DNA from: Molossus alvarezi
Taxonomy: Eukaryota > Chordata > Mammalia > Chiroptera > Molossidae
DNA: 64,000 bases
Assembly (NCBI GenBank): GCA_037176705.1
Contig: CM073889.1
Span: forward strand, 51,577,596-51,641,595
Reading direction: 5' to 3'
The position numbers and the translations under genes were made by a program. Numbering within the stretch: position 1 is the first letter of the stretch; the number at the start of each line of letters is the position of its first letter. This document shows positions 32,071 through 44,278 of this stretch, in pieces. The notes under the pieces are model-generated. The model searched no databases. It was given only the letters and a program-made list of their open reading frames with translations, and was not told the origin of the DNA.

Positions 32071-35000
32071 TGTACCACTGCTTTTTTATCCACTCATCTA
32101 CTGATGGACACTTGGTCTGTATCCAGATTTTAGCTGGTGTAAATAGTGCTGCTATGAAAATAGTGCTTTAGGCTTCTTAGGATATATTCCTAGAAGTGGG
32201 ATCACTGGGTCAAATTGCAGTTCAATTTTAATTTTTTGAGGTTACACCATATTGTTTTCCATAGTGGCTGCACCATTCTGAATTCCCACCAGCAGTGCAC
32301 TAGAGTCCCCTTTTCTCCACACCCTCACCAACACTTGTTGTTTGATGATTTGTTGATGGTGGCCATTCTGACAGGTGTGAGATGATACCTTGTATTTGTT
32401 TTAATTTGCATTTCTCTGATGATTAGTAATGTTGAGCATTTCTTCATATGTCTCTTGGCCATTTGTATGTCCTGTTTGGAGAGGTGTCTATTTAGTTTCT
32501 CTGCTCATTTTTTAATTGGTTTCTTTTTCTTTTGTGGAGTTGTATGAGCACTCTATATGTATTGGAAATTAACCCCTTATCTGATATATCATTGGCAATG
32601 ATGCTCTCCTATACAGTGTGTTGCCTTTCCATTTTGATGATTGTGTCTTTTGCTGTGCAGAAGCTTTGGAGTTTGATGTAATCCCATGTATTCATTTTCT
32701 CCTTTGTTTCTGTTGCCTTAGGTGATATATCAGTTAAAATTCTGTTGAGTATGATGTCCAAAATTGTGTTGCCTACATTTTCTTCCAGGATTTTTATGGA
32801 TTCATGAGTTACATTTAAGTCTTGTGTACTTTTTGAGGTTTTTTTGTGTGTGTATTATGGAAATTGATGGTCTAGTTTCATTTTTTTTTTACATGTAGTT
32901 TTACAATTTTCCCAACACCATTTATTGAAGAGGTTGTCTTTACTCCATTGTATGCTCTTGCTACCTTTCTCAAATATTAATTAAGCATAGTGTCTTGGCT
33001 TAATTTTTGGGTTTTCTATTTTGTTCCACTGATTTATATGCCTGTTCTTGTTCCAGTACCAGGCTGTTTTAATTATAGTCAATTTGTAGTATTAACCTGA
33101 TATCCGGTATTGTGATCCCATCTACTTTGTTTTTCTTTTTCAAGATGGCTGTGGTTATTCGGGTCTTTTTTTTTTTTTTTTTTTGGTTCCGTATGAACTT
33201 ATGAAGTACTTATTTGAGTTCTGTGAAATATGTTGTTGGTATTTTGATGGGGATTGCATTGAATCTATAGATTGCTATGTGTAGTATGGACACTTTAATG
33301 ATGTTAATTCTTCCAATTCATGAACAAAGTATGTGCTTCTACTATTTTATATCTTCCTCTATTTCTTTTTTCAATGTTCTGTATTTTTCTGCAAATAAGT
33401 ACTTTACTTCTTAGGTTAAATTTATTTTTAGGTATCTTAATTTTTTTGCTGTGGTGGTAAATGGGATTGTTTTTTCAGTACCTTTTTCTGTGAGTTCATC
33501 ATTGGTGTATAAGAATGCTGTCAATTTCTTGATGTTAATTTTGCCTCCCGCTAGTTTAACAAATTCATTTTTTAAGTCTAGTAGATTTTTGATGGAGTCT
33601 TTAGGGTTTTCTATGTATAGTATTCTGTCATCTGCAAATAATGACAGTTTCACTTCCTTCTTTCCAATTTGGATCCCCTTTATTTTTTCTTCACGTCTAA
33701 TTGCTGAGGCTAAGAGTTCCAGTACTATGTTAAATAAGAGTGGTAAAAGTGGGTATCCCTGTCTTGTTCTCATTCTTAAGGAAAATGCTTTTAATTTCTG
33801 CCCTTTGAGTATGATGTTGGCTGTAAAAATTTTATATATGGCCTCTATTATGTTGAGATATGATCCCTCTATTCCCTCATTGCTGAGCATATTTTTTTTA
33901 AAAAATGGGTGCTGGAGTTTTTCAAATGCTTTTTCAGCATTTATTAATACAATCATATGTCTTTATCTTTCCTTTTGTTTATGTGGTTTATCACATTTAT
34001 TGATTTGCGAATATTGTACCATCCTGTGTCTGGGATAAAACCCAGTTGATCATGAGAAATAATTTTTTTGATGTATTGCTGGATCCAATTTGCTAATATT
34101 TTGTTAAGGATTTTGGCATCTGTGTTCATCAGGGATGTTGGCTTGTAGTTTTCTTTCTTTGTAGTGTCTTTTTGGAATTCGAATTATGCTGGCCTCATAA
34201 AATGAGTTTGAAAGTGTTCCATCTTTTTGGATTGTTTGAAATAGTTTGTGAAGAATGGTATTAGATCTTTGAATGTTCAGTAAAACTCCGCATGAAGCCA
34301 TGTGGGCCCGGGCTTTTGTTTGCTGGGGGTTTCTTGATTACATCTTCAATTTTTGTTGTTGTTATTTGTCTGATCAAGTTTTCTATCTCTTCCTGGTTCA
34401 GTTTTGGGAGGCTGTGTGTTTCTAGACATTTGTTTATTTCTCCTTGATTGTCCAATTTGTTGGTGTATATGTGTTCATAGTATGTTTTGATGATTTATTG
34501 TATTTCTGTCATTCTGATTTTGTTTATTTATTTATTTATATATTTTTTATTCTTGGTGAGTTTGGCTAAAGGTCTATCGATCTTGTTTATCTTTTCAAAG
34601 AACCGGCTTTTTGTTCCATTGATCTTTTGAACTGATTTTTTTAGTCTCTATTTTGTTTATTTCTGCTCTGACTTTTACTTTTTTCTTCCTCCTACTACGC
34701 CTGGGTTTTCCTTTTGTTTACTTTTTGGTTCTTTAAATTGTAGGGTTAATTCGAATTTTTGTTTGTTTGTTTCTTGAGTTGGGCCTATAGTGCTATGAAC
34801 TTCTCTCTTAGAACTGCTTTTGCTGTGTCCCATAGATTTTGTGTTGTTGTTCATTCATTTTTATTGGTTTCCAGGAAGTTTTAATTTCTTCCTTGATCTT
34901 GTTAGTAACCCATTTGTTGTTTAATAACATGCTATTTAGCCTCCAAGTGTTTGAATGTTTTTATTGTAATTGAGTTCTAGTCTCATGCCACTGTGATCTG

Positions 35001-35594
35001 AGAAGATGCTTGATATGATTACAGTTTTCTTGAATTTGTAGAGACTTGCTTTGTGTCCTAACATGTGGTCTATCTTTGAGAGTGACCTATGTGCACTTGA
35101 GAAGAATGTATATTCTGAAGCTTTGGGGTGAAATGTTCTGTAAATATCAGTTAAGTTCAACTGATCTAGTTTGTCTTTTAAGGACTCTATGTCCTTGTTA
35201 AGTGTTTGTCTAGAAGATCAAATCAGTGGTGTCAGTGGTGTGTTAAAATCACCTGCTATGATCGTGTTGCTATTGATCTCTCCCTTGAAGTCCTTCAGAA
35301 GTTTTTAATATATTTTGGTGCTTTTGTATTGGGTACATATATGTTTACCAGGGTTATATTCTCTTGTCAGATTGCTCCTTTTAATATTATGTAGGGACCT
35401 TCTCTGTCTCTCTTTTTTTTTCCATCCCTTCATTTTCATCCATGTGAGTCTTGGAGTCTTGTTGTGAGGTGGATCTCTTGTAGATAGCATATATATGAGC
35501 CGTGTTTTCTTATCCAATCCGCTACTCTATGTCTTTTGATTGGAGCATTTAAGTCATTTACATGTAAGGTAATTATTTTCACTGTATGCCTGTG

Positions 35595-35595
<1 letters not shown>
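32071..35595 (-). pseudogene. ORF2: L1-D ORF2, broken and 3'-truncated
   Basis: Endonuclease pieces lie at 35517-35305 and 35160-34936 (with S-D-H-S-G-M). RT pieces lie at 34455-34261 (P-A-N-K-S-P-G-P) and 33956-33411 (F-A-D-D motif intact, near 33625). C-terminal sequence continues to 32071. Multiple stops and frameshifts, including a poly(T) run at 33167-33184, make it non-functional. Confidence 0.88.

Positions 35596-35640
<45 letters not shown>
35596..35640. repeat. (CT)n microsatellite between L1-D ORF1 and ORF2
   Basis: About 42 bp of pure CT in the inter-ORF region of L1-D, where other copies have a purine-rich spacer (minus-strand view) of GGAAGAAAAA type. It probably grew from that tract. 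Confidence 0.95.
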
Positions 35641-35642
<2 letters not shown>

Positions 35643-36424
35643 ACAAAAATCCCTTTAGCATTTCTTGCAGTGCTGGTTTGGTGGTGGTAAACTCCTTTAG
35701 CTTTTTCTTATCCATAAAGCGCTTAATTTCTTCTTTAATTTTGAATGATAGCCTTGCTGGATACAGTAATCTTGGATTCAGACCCTTGCCTTGCATTACT
35801 TTGTACACTTCATGCCACTCCCTTATGGCCTACATCATTTCTATTGAGAAATCAACTGACAGTCTAATGTGAGCTCCCTTGTAGGTAACTTTCTGTTTCT
35901 TTTTTGCTTTCTTCAAGATTCTTTCTTTGTAATGTTTGCCATTTTTGTTATGATATGTCTAGCTGTGGGTCTTCTGAGGTTCATCTTGTTTGGGCCTCTC
36001 TGTGTTTTCTTGACTTTTGTGACTTTTTCCTTCACCACTCTAGGGAAATTTTCTGTCATTATTTCTTCAAACGGGTTCTCTATTTCTTTCTCTGATTCTT
36101 CTCTTTCTGGCATCCCTGTAATGTTGATGTTGTTATGTTTTGTGTTGTCTCACAGCTCCCTTAAATTTTCCTCCTGCTTTTTAATTTTTTTTCCCCATTT
36201 GCTACTCTCTCTCAGTGTTTTTCTTTACCTTGTCTTCTAAGTCGCTGATTTGGTCTTTAGCTTATTCTAATCTACTATTAAACCCTTCTAATGTATTTTT
36301 TATATCAACTATGTCATTCTTTATATCCTCTTGATTTTTATGCATAGCTTCTTCCTTTTTTTTTAAAGCTGAAGTCGTTCCCACTGAGATCTTTACAATT
36401 CTTATTAAGTTGCTTGTAGTTCTT

Positions 36425-36693
36425 TTATTTTTTTTTTATTATTATTTTTTTTTATCCTCACCCGAGGACATTTTTCCATTTTTTGTTCAGGTAGAGTGGG
36501 AGGGAGAGAGAGGAACAGAGAGAGAGAGAGAAACATCGACGTGAAAGGGACACATCGAGTGGCTGCCAGCTGCACAACCAACCAGGGCCAGGGACAAACT
36601 GCAACCGAGGTACGTGCCCTTAGCGGGAACCGAACCCTGGTCTCTCTGGACCGCAGGCCGACACTCTAACCACTGAGCCAAACGGGCCAGGGC
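36425..36693 (-). mobile_element. tRNA-derived bat SINE, minus strand
   Basis: Poly(T) and AT-rich left end, body with CTCACCCGAGGACATTTTTC, a GA-rich tract, and the head ending CAAACGGGCCAGGGC at the right. Exact target duplications TGCTTGTAGTTCTT lie at 36411-36424 and 36694-36707, in L1-D ORF1. Confidence 0.95.
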
Positions 36694-36751
36694 TGCTTGT
36701 AGTTCTTACCAAATTGTTTGAGCATCCTTAAAATCATTGCTTTGAATTCTT

Positions 36752-37005
36752 CTTTTTTTTTTTTAATCCTCACCCGAGGACATTTTTCCATTTTTTGCAC
36801 AGATAGAGTGAGAGGGAGAGAGCGGAAGAGAGAGAGAGAGGGAAACATCGATGTAAAAGGGACACATCGAGTGGCTGCCACCCGCACGACCAACCAGGGC
36901 CGGGGACAAACTGCAACCGAGGTACATGCCCTTAGTGGGAACCAAACCCGGGTCTCTCCAGACCTCAGGCGGACGCTCTAACCGCTGAGCCAAACGGGCC
37001 AGGGC
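36752..37005 (-). mobile_element. tRNA-derived bat SINE, minus strand (second copy)
   Basis: Same family and orientation as the preceding SINE, only 58 bp away. Target duplications TGCTTTGAATTCTT (36738-36751) and TGCTTTAAATTCTT (37006-37019) differ by one base, so it is an independent insertion, not a tandem duplicate. Confidence 0.95.
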
Positions 37006-37080
37006 TGCTTTAAATTCTTTATCTGACAAGTTGCTGTCTTAGATTTCCTGTAATTCCTTTTTTTTGGTGATTCCTCTTTT

Positions 37081-38637
37081 TCTTGCCTTTGGGTGTTGTT
37101 TCTTCGTCTCCCCATTTTTGCCATCTTGTAGGTCTATACCCACTGAGGGATGTTTGGATGTTTATGCAGCTCAATGTATATAAAATAAGGCTACTGTGCC
37201 TCCCAGTCTGCTTTGTTGTGTGTTACCTCTTGCCTGCTGTGGATCCTGGAGGATTAACTGCTGGGATCTGGTATTGGTGTGTCCTGGTAGGTACTGCTGC
37301 TGGAACACGTGGCCCCTCTGGAGCTGTGTCCCCAGCTGGTAGCTGGTGCCACCTGTAGCTATATAGCTCAGGCTCTGCTGGAGCTGCACTTTCTGCCCAT
37401 ACCGTGGGCAGCTGGATTGCACAGTCTTGTTGGAGACCTGGCTCTATGCCTATCTTGTGGGTTGCTGGGTTGCACAGGCCTCTCTGGTGCCTCAGAACCC
37501 CACAGGTCCCTCTGGTAACTGGATCACACAGTCCCTTTGGAGACCTGGCTCTATGCCTATCTTGTGCACAGCTGGGTCACACAGGCCTCTCTGGTGCCCA
37601 GCACCCCACAAGTCCCATGGGTACCTGGATCACACTGTTCCTTTGGAGACCTGGCTCTATGCCTATGTAGTGAGCTGCTGGGTTGCACAAACCTCTTGGG
37701 TGCCTCTGCACCCTGCAGGTCCCATGGCCGGCAGGTAGATAATACCAGTTCCTCTCAGGCTCTGGCTTTCCACAGCTCTTATGGGCTGCTGGGTCACGCA
37801 GGCCTCTCTGGTGCCCCCGCACCCTGCAGGTCCTGTGGGTGGGCAGCTGGATTATACCAGTCCCTCTCAGGCTCTGGTTTCCCACTGCTCTTTTGGGCTG
37901 CTGTGCTGCACAGGCCTTTCTGGTGCCCCAACACCCCACAGGTCCCATGGGCAGCTGGATCACACCAGGCCCTCTCTAGACCTGGATTCTCACTGCTCTT
38001 GTGGGCCACTGGAGCACACAGGCCTCTGTGGAGCCCCAGGTCCCACCACTGGTGGCTGGGAAGTGCTGATGCTCCATGGGGCTCAACTCCTACTCAGCCT
38101 TGGTTGTAGTTTTTTGGGGATGGGTCTCAGCTGCTGGTCTGTGCTACTGTTGCCTGGGGTTGGATGTCTGCTCCCCAGCCTCTGTTACTGAAGGTGTATC
38201 TGGACTCTGATCAGGCTGCTATTGTGTGGGATGGTGCTGGGCTCCCAGCCATCTGCAGCTTCTGCAGCTGGCACCTTGGCAGCTCTACTGCTGTGCACTG
38301 GTCTGTGTTGACACAGAGTGTCCACTGGTCTGATGGTGCCCAGTGCACTGGTGGGCTCAGGTTTCTGAACCCTAACCGTTCTCACTACCTCCTTCCTGGG
38401 AAGACCCAGGATCTTCGAAAATGGTGAGACCTCCCTGCAGCACAGGGAGAAGCACCCTGAAGAGCCGCTTACTGTGGTAACCAGCTACTCCCATCCACAG
38501 CACAGAAACCTTCTGCTCCACATCTCTGTACTGCTTGGGTTTGGTCATCCACCTTCTCATCCACTCACACTCTTTCACACACTAACTCATTCTCTCACAC
38601 ACTCACCCTTCCTCCCGTCCTGCCTGCTACCATCTTT
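37081..38637 (-). promoter_or_regulatory. L1-D 5' UTR with tandem monomers
   Basis: About 1.55 kb of 5' leader. The landmark GCTCTATGCCTAT starts at 37441, 37548 and 37654 (107- and 106-bp spacing), and further diverged units with CTCTCAGGCTCTGG follow near 37755 and 37875, to about 38040. Each unit contains a GGGTTGCACAGGCC or similar block. The inverse copy in L1-O shows the same units. Open frames crossing the array on both strands are artefacts of repeats. Confidence 0.75.
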
Positions 38638-39090
38638 TTCTTTCTTTTTTCTAAAATATCCTTTCTTTTCAATATTATTTTCCTTTTTGCTGCTCAAATT
38701 GGGTGTTTTGTTCTACATTGTATTACATACTACTGATTAGGTCCTCTCCTTCATCTAACCTGCTTTTTATTCCTTCCAGTGTATTTTTTATCCTCACCTG
38801 AAAACATTCTTGCATTTATCTTCAGATAGAACAGGATGGAGAGAGGACGAAAGAGAGAGAGAAACATTGATGAGAGAAAAACACATCAACTGGTTGCCAC
38901 CCACACAACCCCAACCAGAGCCGGGGACAAACTGCAACCAACGTACATGCCCTTAGTGGGAACCAAACCCAAGTCTCACTGGTCTGTGGGCTGATGCTCG
39001 AACCACTGATCCAAACCAGTAAAGGCTTTTTCCAGTGTATTCTTGATGTCAGATATGTTATTCATCATTCCCAACTTGTTCTTTATTTTT
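38638..39090 (-). mobile_element. L1-E: old L1 ORF1 fragment with a SINE
   Basis: The minus-strand ORF1 coiled-coil region (CAGTGTATTCTTGATGTCAG aligns with the L1-A block near 16450) is present on both sides of a SINE. It is bounded on the left by the L1-D 5' end and on the right by the 3' end of L1-F. No other part of this element is visible. Confidence 0.6.
38787..39028 (-). mobile_element. diverged tRNA-derived SINE, minus strand
   Basis: Body TCCTCACCTGAAAACATTC, GA-rich middle, AACCCCAACCAGAGCCGGGG block and a degraded head at the right end (CCAAACCAGTAAAGG). Target duplication TTCCAGTGTATT lies at 38774-38785 and 39030-39041. It is more diverged than the other SINEs of this type. Confidence 0.88.
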
Positions 39091-41690
39091 TTGTTGTTGT
39101 TTTTGTTTTTTCTGGCTTTTATTTATTATTGTTATTGTTGTTGTTGTTATGTCTACCTTCCCCACCCACCTCCTTGCCTCTGAGGTTTGTCCATCTGTTT
39201 CCTACCTTCATGATTTTGTCTGCATCTGTTTTGGTCAACAGCTTATTTTGTTAATTATGTTCCACAAATAAATAAGATCATGTGGTAATTTTCTTTCTCT
39301 GATTGGCTAATTTTGTTTAGCATAATACTCTCCAGGTTCCTCCAACTCTTCTCAAGTTTTCTTACAGCTATATACTATTCTATTGTGTAAATGTACCACA
39401 GGTCTTTTATCTACTCATTTACTGATGGACACTTGAGTTGTTTCCAGATCTTAGCTATTGTAAATAGCGCTGCTATGGACACAGGGGTGCATATATTCTT
39501 TCTGATTGGTGTTTCAGGCTTCTTAGGATATATTCCATGAAGTGGGATCACTGGGTCAAATAGAAGTTTCATTTTTAACTTTTTGAGGAAACATTGTATT
39601 GTTTTCCACAGTGGCTGCACAAGTCTGTCTTCCTACCAGCAGTGTGGTAGAGTACCCTTTTGTCCACATCCTTGCCAGCATTTGCTATTTGAGGATTTGT
39701 TGTTGGCTGCCATTCTGGCAGGTGTGAGGTGACACCTCATTGTTGTTTTAATTTGTATCACTCTGATGATTAGAGATGTTGAACATTTTTTTATATGTCT
39801 CCTGGCCATTTGTATGTCTCATTTAGAGGAGTGTCTATTCAGATCCTCTGCCCAATTTTAATTGGATTTTTGTCTTCCTTTTGTTTAATTGTATGAGTAC
39901 TCTATGTAGTTTGGATACTCACTATTTAAAATTTTTTATTTATTTTTTGTTACAGATGTTTCTCCCTTTTTACCCCATTGGAACCCCCCTCCCCACCCCA
40001 CCCCCGCCCCATCTCCGGCTTTGTTGTCCATGTCCATTGGTCATGCATACATGCATATAAATTCTGTGGTTTATCTCTTCCCACCCCCCCACCCCCTCTT
40101 CTGAGGGATGTCAGTCTGTGCCCTACTTCCATGTTTCTGGGTCTACCATATTCCTCAGACTGTTATGTTCATTATATTCCATATATAAGTGAGATCATGT
40201 GGTATTTGTCTTTTTCTGCTTGGCTTCTTTCACTTAGGATAATACTTTCCAGGTCCCTCCATGTCGTCTCAAAGAATAAGAGATCTTTGTTTATTACAGC
40301 TGCATAGTACTCCATTGTGTATATGTACCACTGCTTTTTTATCCATTCATCTACTGATGGACACTTGGGCTGTTTCCAGATCTTAGCGATTGTAAATAGT
40401 GCTGCTACAAACATGGGGGTACATATATTCTTCCTGATTGGTGTTTTAGGCTTCTTAGGGTATATTCCTAGAAGTGGGATCACTGGGTCAAATGGCAGTT
40501 CAATTTTTAATTTTTTGAGGTAACACCATATTGTTTTCAATAGTGGCTGCACCAGTCTGCATTTTCACCAGCAGTGTATTAGAGTCCCTTTTTCTCCAAA
40601 CCCTCGCCAACATTTGTTGTTTGATGATATGTTGATGGTGGCCATTCTGACAGGTGTGAGGTGATACCTCATTGTTGTTTTAATTTGCATCTCTCTGATA
40701 ATTAGTGATGTTGAGCATTTCTTCATATGTCTCTTGGCCATTTGTATGGATACTCACTTTTTATCCAATGTATCATTGGCAAATAAGTTCTAGAAAGAGG
40801 GTTTTCTTTTCATTTTGATGTTGCTTTTTTTTTTTTTTTTTGCCATGCAGAAGCTTTTTAGTTTGATGTAGTCCCATTTATTAATGTTATCCTTTGTTAC
40901 TCTTGCCCTAGGCAATATATCAGTGAAAATTTTGTTATGTATGATGTCTGACATTTTTCTGCCCACATTTTCTTCTAGGATTTATATGGTTTCACAAATT
41001 ATATTTGTCTTTTATCTATTTTTAGTTTATTTTTGTGTATGGTGTAAGTTGGTGGTCTCATTTTATTTTTTTTGCATGTAGCTGTCCAGTTTTTTTTAGC
41101 ACCATTAATTGAAGAGAATGTCTTTCCTCCATTGTATGCTCTTGCCTATTTTGTCAAATATTAATTGTGAATACTGTCTTGGATTTATATCTGGATGCTC
41201 TGTTCCGTTCCATTGACCTATGTGCCTGTTCTTATGCTAGTACCAGGCTGTTGTGATTACCATAACATTGTAGTAGAACTTGATATCTGGTATTATGATC
41301 CCTTCCATTTTGTTCTTCTTTTATAAAATAGCAGTGGCTATTTTGGGTCTTTTATAATTTTATATACATTTTGGAGTATTTGTTCTAAATCTGTGAAATA
41401 TGTCATTGGTATTTAGTAATAATTGCATTGAATCAATAGATTGCTTTGGGTAGTATGGGCATTTTAATCATTTTCATAATTTATCTGATCCATGAATATG
41501 GTTTATGCTTCTAGTTTTTCATATGTTCCTAATTTTCTTTATTCAATGTCATGTAGTTTTCTCAGAACAGGTCTTTTATCTCCTAGATTAAGTTTATTCT
41601 TAGATGTTTTATTTATTTGTTTGTTTGTTTGTTTATTTATTTATTTTTGTTCCAATGATGAGTGGGATTGTTTTTGTTTGTTGGTTTCCT
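39091..41690 (-). mobile_element. L1-F: old L1 3' part, split by L1-G
   Basis: Minus-strand 3' UTR (39091 to about 39290), then the ORF2 C-terminal half up to about residue 745 near 41690. It is strongly diverged and has no long open frame. L1-G (39929-40746) interrupts it. On the right it stops where the H/I block begins. GTTT/ATTT simple sequence at 41609-41647 lies near its end. Confidence 0.8.
39929..40746 (-). mobile_element. L1-G: 5'-truncated L1 inside L1-F
   Basis: About 818 bp: 3' UTR and the last part of ORF2 (126 open codons ending at 40172). Target duplications TGGATACTCACTATTTA (39912-39928) and TGGATACTCACTTTTTA (40747-40763) agree at 16 of 17 bases. Less diverged than its L1-F host. 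Confidence 0.92.
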
Positions 41691-41691
41691 T

Positions 41692-41829
41692 TTTTTAATC
41701 TTTATTGTTGAATGTATTACAGATGTTCCTCATTTTCCCCTCATTGACACCCTCCTCCCCACTTTTGCTCCCCTCCTGCCTTTTCCCACACTATTGTCTG
41801 TGTCCATTGGTTATGCATATGTTCTTTGG
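41692..41829 (-). mobile_element. L1-H: terminal 3' end of an L1, minus strand
   Basis: About 135 bp from a T-tail through the reverse complement of the L1 3' terminus (TTACAGATGTTCCTCATTTT) to TTATGCATATGTTCTTTGG. It then switches to plus-strand ORF2 at a shared TGG (41827-41829). See L1-I and the linked finding. Confidence 0.8.
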
Positions 41830-43125
41830 AAACCAATGAAAATGAATGCACAACAACACAAAATTTATGGGATGCAGCAAACGCAATCCTGAAAGGGAAG
41901 TTCAAAGCATTACAAGCCTACCTTAAAAAGAAGAAAAAATTTTAATTGACTGTCTAGCCCTACAACTAAAAGAACTAGAAAGTAAACACAAATAAAAACC
42001 AAAATCAAATACAAGGAAAGAAATACTAAAGGTCAGAACAGAAATAAATAACAGAAACTAAAAAAAAAAAAATCAAAAGATCAATGAAACACAGAGCTGG
42101 TTCTTTGAAAAAATAAACAAAATTGATGGATCCTTACCAGGCTCACCAAGAAACAAAAAGAGAGGACCCAAATAAACAGAATTAGGAACAAAAAAGGAGA
42201 AGTAACTACTGACACCACAGAAATACAAAGGATCATTAACAAATACTATGAACAATTATATGGCAACAAATTCGACAATCTAAGAAAAATGGACAAATTT
42301 TTTAAAAACTGGACCATGAAAAGATAGAAAAAGTGTACAGACCAATAACAACAAAAGAAATTGAAGATGTAATCAAGACTCTCCCAGCAAACAAAAGCCC
42401 AGGCCCAGATGGCTTCATGGGGGAGTTTTACTGAACATTCAAAGAAGATCTAACACCCATTCTCCTCAAACTATTTTAAGAAATCAAACAAGATGGAAGA
42501 CTTCCCAACTTATTCTATGAGGCCAACATAATTCTAATTCCAAAACCAGCTAAAAACACCACAAAGAAAGAAAACTACAGGCCAATATTCCTGATGAACA
42601 CAGATGCCAAAATCCTTAACAAAATATTAGCAAATCAGATTCAACAACACATCAAAAAAATTATTCATCATAACCAAGTGGGATTCATCCCAAGGATGCA
42701 AGGATGGTACAATATTTAGAAATCAATAAATGTGATGCACCACATAAACAAAATGAAAGATAAAATTATATGATTATTTTAATAGATGCTGAAAAGGCAT
42801 TAGACAAAATCCAGCACCGATTTCTGATAAAAATATTCAGTAATTTGGGAATAGCAGGATTATATCTAGATGTAATATAGGCCATATATAAAAAACACCA
42901 TCATACTCAGTGGGCAAAAACAAGAAGCATTTTCTTTAAGAACAGGAACAAGACAGGAATGCCCAATTTTCCAATCTTGTTTAACATAGTACTAGAAATC
43001 TTAGCCACAGCTATTAGAAATGAAGAAAAGATAAAAGGAACCCAAATTGAAAAGAAGGCAGTAAAACTGTTTTTATTTGTAGAACACATGATACTGTACA
43101 TAGAAAACCCTAAAGAATCCCTCAA
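41827..43125 (+). mobile_element. ORF2: L1-I: ORF2 internal segment, plus strand
   Basis: Corresponds to L1-C ORF2 residues of about 270 to 712: L-E-T-N-E-N at the left, P-A-N-K-S-P-G-P near 42388, and the RT palm. The RT motif at 43078-43090 reads F-V-E-H instead of F-A-D-D. Many stops. It ends where the L1-J 5' end begins. Either the inverted half of L1-H or a separate 5'-truncated insertion. Confidence 0.8.
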
Positions 43126-44278
43126 GGAGACCAGAGAAATGGCGGCGGAGTGAATGGAGCTACACAGACCATCTCCCAGGACCAACCTGGATTGACAACA
43201 AAAATAAAGGCAAATCTTCAGGAAGGGCAACCGAAAGACACCTTGGAGGACCACATAACCAGGGACACCGACTCAATCCTGGTAGGCTTGCGAGGATGCG
43301 AGAGGGGGCCGGGAGCCCACAGTCCGCAGGGTCCTGGGTGGGGACCAGGAGGCTCAGCGGGAAGTTGCTGCTGCCACTCGGTTGCAACCCCGCCTGAGTC
43401 CTACGAACTCTGCTGCCTGCTAAGCCCTCGGCTGGTGGCGCACAAACTGGCACAAAAAGGCTGGGGCCAGGGGACTCGGCGGGACACTGCTACCAAGGCT
43501 GTGTCCCGCGAACTCTGCATGCTAGGGCCTCAGCTGGTGCTGCACGGATTTGCGGAGACCATGGGACTCTGCTGGAAGCTGCTGCCACCTTGGCAATGTC
43601 TGCTACCATGGCTCAGTCCTGGGATTTCTGCTGAGTGCAACGCCCTCGGCTGGTGCCACAGCCACGGCCCCCCTTGGCTGGAAGCAGTGCCCTCGGGTTA
43701 AAAGTCACAGGCGGCCACAGGACGCAGAGTCTAGACAGAGGCTAAATAGGCAGCAGCCACTCACCTTGGGCTCCTGCAGAGGGAAGGCAGACTGGACTGG
43801 AACTGTGTGGGGACACTTGGGTTTTGGAGGGTGCTAAGAGCATTCGCTGAGTGCAGCCACCCAGGATTGTGGTCATTTTACTCCTTCCCAGGGCCCTGGG
43901 GAGAGGCAGCGGCCCCTTCCTCAGAGATTCAACCCCACCTGGTGGCCATTGAAATGCTAATTGAAGCCCATTAACAACAAGCATCTGCCCCACCCTTGGT
44001 AAATCTTACACTGAGCAACTGAGGGAGTTTTTCAGGCAACTCAGAAACCAAGGGTCTTCAGGAGACCTCTACTAATAGCCTCCAGGCAAAAAAACCTAGA
44101 GGATAACTACCATTACCTGGGCTACCAACACTAACAAGAAAAGCTAAAACTTGACGGTGGTGTTTAAAGTGGGACCTCCCTGGCTCATCCAAAGCCAGGA
44201 GAGGAAGTCACAAACAGCAGAACACCAACACCCACAGAGAAAAATGGGCAGACTCCAAAGCCCACTGTGATAGCCAAA
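43126..44278 (+). promoter_or_regulatory. L1-J 5' UTR
   Basis: About 1.15 kb. Two to three diverged tandem units at 43340-43640 share CTGCTAAGCCCTCGGCTGGTG with L1-A (inverse). The second half (43930-44170, CATTAACAACAAGCATCTGCC onwards) is the conserved pre-ORF1 leader also present in L1-A and L1-M, and deleted from L1-B. Confidence 0.75.

Larger units (their letters stand above)
35641..37080 (-). pseudogene. ORF1: L1-D ORF1, broken by two SINEs
   Basis: The C-terminal domain and RRM region are legible at 36113-35913 (E-N-F-P, R-P-T-A-R-H-I-I-T-K). The coiled coil lies near 36360-36240. SINEs at 36425-36693 and 36752-37005 interrupt the N-terminal half. Stops elsewhere confirm it is dead. 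Confidence 0.82.
32071..38637 (-). mobile_element. L1-D: old near-full-length L1 lacking its 3' end
   Basis: Right to left: 5' end (AAGATGGT at 38630-38637), long 5' UTR with tandem units (to about 37080), ORF1 (about 37080-35641, carrying two SINEs), a (CT)n tract, then ORF2 (about 35595-32071). The ORF2 C terminus and 3' UTR were lost by the deletion at 32040. The 5' UTR matches L1-O (61966-63130) in inverse orientation and differs from those of L1-A, C and J. It is an older family. Confidence 0.85.

Noticed and set aside
37537..38191. Overlapping open frames of 130-190 codons in L1-D 5' UTR on both strands
   Set aside because: They follow the tandem units in different frames with no shared start; repeat artefacts.
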